This document shows positions 14,555 through 15,659 of a stretch of DNA of 15,659 nt, in pieces. The DNA comes from Desulfobacterales bacterium (lineage in GTDB: Bacteria > Desulfobacterota > DSM-4660 > Desulfatiglandales > JALVZP01). The stretch's first letter is position 1. Each line of letters begins with the position of its first letter. Both the position numbers and the translations under genes were made by a program. The notes beneath the pieces are model-generated. The model searched no databases. It was not told where the DNA came from and worked only from the letters and a program-made list of their open reading frames with translations. Where the stretch lies: NCBI GenBank assembly GCA_027064285.1, contig JAMOPX010000096.1, positions 1 through 15,659 of the forward strand, written 5' to 3'.

Positions 14555-15328
14555 ATGGCTATTAAGCTCTTGTCAGCTATTATAATGGATGTAAAAGAAA
14601 TAGGGGAATCAGATTTGTTGGTTACTTTTTTTTCAAAAGAAAAAGGAAAGCTCATAGGTATTGCAAAAGGGGCTAAACGAAGTAAACGCAGATTTTTTAA
14701 TTGCCTTGATCTGTTCTGTCTCGTTTCTATGGAGTTGGAACTGAAAAAGAATAAAGATATTTGTTTTCTTCATTCATGTAAATTGATCGAGTCTTTTGCT
14801 AATATAAGGGAAAGTTATACATGTTTTGTAATAGCCAGTTATATAATAGAACTTGCGAATCTCCTGTTTCCAGTGGGAGTTTCAGATGAGGTCATGTTTG
14901 ATCTTATAAGCAAATCTTTTGTGCTTTTGCACAAAAGGTTTGCTCCTGAGAAGGTTCTCATTAATTATGAGGCTAAAGCAATGTCAATAAGTGGGTATAG
15001 AATAAACTTAGAGAAATGTCAGGTATGTGGAAGAACATATAGAGGAGAGGGAAGCGGGGCATTCTTGGTATATAAAGGAGGAATAACCTGCCTCAGGTGT
15101 ATAAGAAACCCCGCCAACCTTATTATTATGCAACCTGAGGAAATAAAGATACTGCGCCTGCTTCAATCCTCTTCCTTTGAGATATCTCATATAGATATAG
15201 AATTAAATCCTTCTATGTTAAGAAGAATAAGAAATATCCTCCAAATGCACATATCTTACATACTTGGGACAAGACTTAAGACAAAGAAATTCATTGACTC
15301 TCTTTTCCCATCTGTTCAAGCTGTCTGA
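14555..15328 (+). CDS. recO: DNA repair protein RecO
   Basis: A 257-residue RecO, which works with RecR (and RecF) to load RecA on SSB-coated single-stranded DNA. The N-terminal OB-fold domain has the usual ESDLLVTFFSKEKGKLIGIA pattern followed by the basic KGAKRSKRRF. A helical C-terminal domain follows, with a four-cysteine zinc site: CQVCG near residue 154 and CLRC about 21 residues later. Length is normal. I chose the ATG at 14555 (MAIKLLSAII) because it aligns with the usual RecO start; AAGG lies directly against it, too close for an ideal ribosome site. An in-frame ATG at 14480 would overlap the prfB start and add 25 unrelated residues. The 3' end overlaps a small minus-strand gene by 38 bp. 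Confidence 0.92.
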   Translation: MAIKLLSAIIMDVKEIGESDLLVTFFSKEKGKLIGIAKGAKRSKRRFFNCLDLFCLVSMELELKKNKDICFLHSCKLIESFANIRESYTCFVIASYIIELANLLFPVGVSDEVMFDLISKSFVLLHKRFAPEKVLINYEAKAMSISGYRINLEKCQVCGRTYRGEGSGAFLVYKGGITCLRCIRNPANLIIMQPEEIKILRLLQSSSFEISHIDIELNPSMLRRIRNILQMHISYILGTRLKTKKFIDSLFPSVQAV

Positions 15329-15437
15329 GGATCTGGGCGTTTTTTTGGATTCTTTTCATATACTTTTTTAGATTCTCCTTGTTAGGCTTCCTTTTATTTT
15401 TCCTGATTGCTTTGGTCTTTTTAGTTTTGGATGCCAT
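15291..15437 (-). CDS. Small basic conserved-type protein, 48 residues
   Basis: A 48-codon gene too short for most gene finders. It reads MASKTKKTKAIRKNKRKPNK and then ENLKKYMKRIQKNAQILRQL and EQMGKESQ. Support is strong: AAGGAGGAG stands 7 bases before the ATG and a TTGATA/TACATA promoter lies further upstream. The N-terminal half is almost all lysine and arginine, and the second half could form an amphipathic helix. I recall similar short proteins beginning MASKTKKT in deltaproteobacterial genomes, but cannot verify this here. The composition suggests RNA, DNA or ribosome binding; that is inference. Its last 38 bases overlap the end of recO on the other strand. Confidence 0.8.
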   Translation of the reverse strand: MASKTKKTKAIRKNKRKPNKENLKKYMKRIQKNAQILRQLEQMGKESQ

Positions 15438-15474
15438 CTTTTTATCTCCTCCTTATTCCTTTTACAGGCCTATC

Positions 15475-15503
15475 TATGTATCCTAATATACACTTTTTAT
15501 CAA
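15475..15503 (-). promoter_or_regulatory. Candidate promoter of the 48-residue protein gene
   Basis: On the minus strand TTGATA (15503-15498) and TACATA (15480-15475) are 17 bases apart. The transcript would start near 15468, giving a leader of about 30 bases that contains the AAGGAGGAG ribosome site. Confidence 0.5.
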
Positions 15504-15529
15504 CTGTTTTTCCCTTCCTTAGGACTTAG

Positions 15530-15613
15530 AGCAGGTATTCATTCTGACTACCAGATGTATCAAAATATAGTTAAATTATTACATATCTGGTAATCAGAAG
15601 AATCAACCCTGCT
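15530..15613. repeat. Long imperfect inverted repeat
   Basis: The arms share AGCAGG at the outer end (15530-15535 with 15608-15613), then TTCTGA, one mismatch, and TACCAGAT with its complement further in, around a central A+T-rich loop of about 20-25 bases. An asymmetric 3-base offset separates the outer and inner blocks. It lies upstream of the promoter of the 48-residue protein gene. No T-run follows on either strand, so it is not a standard terminator. It may be a structured RNA, a regulator site or a mobile-element remnant. Confidence 0.5.
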
Positions 15614-15629
15614 TAAAAGCGAACTACTA

Positions 15630-15657
15630 CTCCTTATCCCTATGAGGGACTCAGGAG
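15630..15657. repeat. Short interrupted hairpin at window end
   Basis: CTCCT at 15630-15634 pairs with AGGAG at 15653-15657, and TCCC at 15637-15640 with GGGA at 15646-15649, with small internal loops. The window ends 2 bases later, so what it belongs to cannot be seen. Confidence 0.3.
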
Positions 15658-15659
15658 AT

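Noticed and set aside
15520..15659. tRNA gene at the right end
   Set aside because: Stem-loops are present, but no T-loop GGTTCGA-like sequence or cloverleaf spacing can be placed on either strand.

Overview
The window looks like a piece of a low-GC chromosome from an anaerobic bacterium. The clues are a single-chain pyruvate:ferredoxin oxidoreductase, a class I (iron-sulfur) fumarase subunit, heavy use of AGA/AGG for arginine and ATA for isoleucine, and housekeeping genes of clearly bacterial type (surE, prfB, recO). The cytidylate-kinase-like protein, the DUF1285-like protein and a 48-residue basic protein suggest a Desulfobacterota-type (former Deltaproteobacteria) lineage, perhaps thermophilic. 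That placement is inference from gene content and codon use only.

Bases 1-2640 form a small accessory island. On the minus strand lies the C-terminal end of an IS200/IS605-type tnpB gene, cut off at position 370 by one copy of a 111-bp degenerate repeat. The second copy of that repeat, in the same orientation, lies at 2436-2546. Between the copies are a terminator-like hairpin facing the minus strand, a perfect 15-bp inverted repeat, a gene-less leader, and one A+T-rich gene for a secreted DUF4139-family protein with its own terminator. Mobile-element activity has probably shaped this segment.

Bases 2662-11568 are dense metabolic and maintenance genes: surE (+) converging on the large PFOR gene (-); a 134-bp divergent spacer with back-to-back promoters; fumarase alpha subunit and cutA (+); then, on the minus strand, an apparent three-gene operon in the order M3-like metallopeptidase, M24 aminopeptidase-like protein, DedA membrane protein. 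The two peptidases could act together in peptide breakdown.

Bases 11629-13418 carry a plus-strand operon of a cytidylate-kinase-like protein, a DUF1285-like protein and an MBL-fold hydrolase, linked by a 1-bp gap and an 8-bp overlap. It converges on prfB (-). prfB needs a programmed +1 frameshift at an in-frame TGA (14429-14431); the full-length product is 367 residues. recO (+) diverges from prfB and overlaps at its 3' end a 48-codon gene (-) with its own promoter and a strong ribosome binding site. The last 200 bases hold two inverted repeats and no gene that I can see.

Four convergent gene pairs meet with a 2-bp gap or with overlapping ends, so the genome is compact here apart from the first 2.6 kb. 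I find no tRNA, rRNA or CRISPR array. The clearest single result is the prfB frameshift. The most open questions are the repeat-bounded island, the orphan palindromes and the orphan fumarase subunit.
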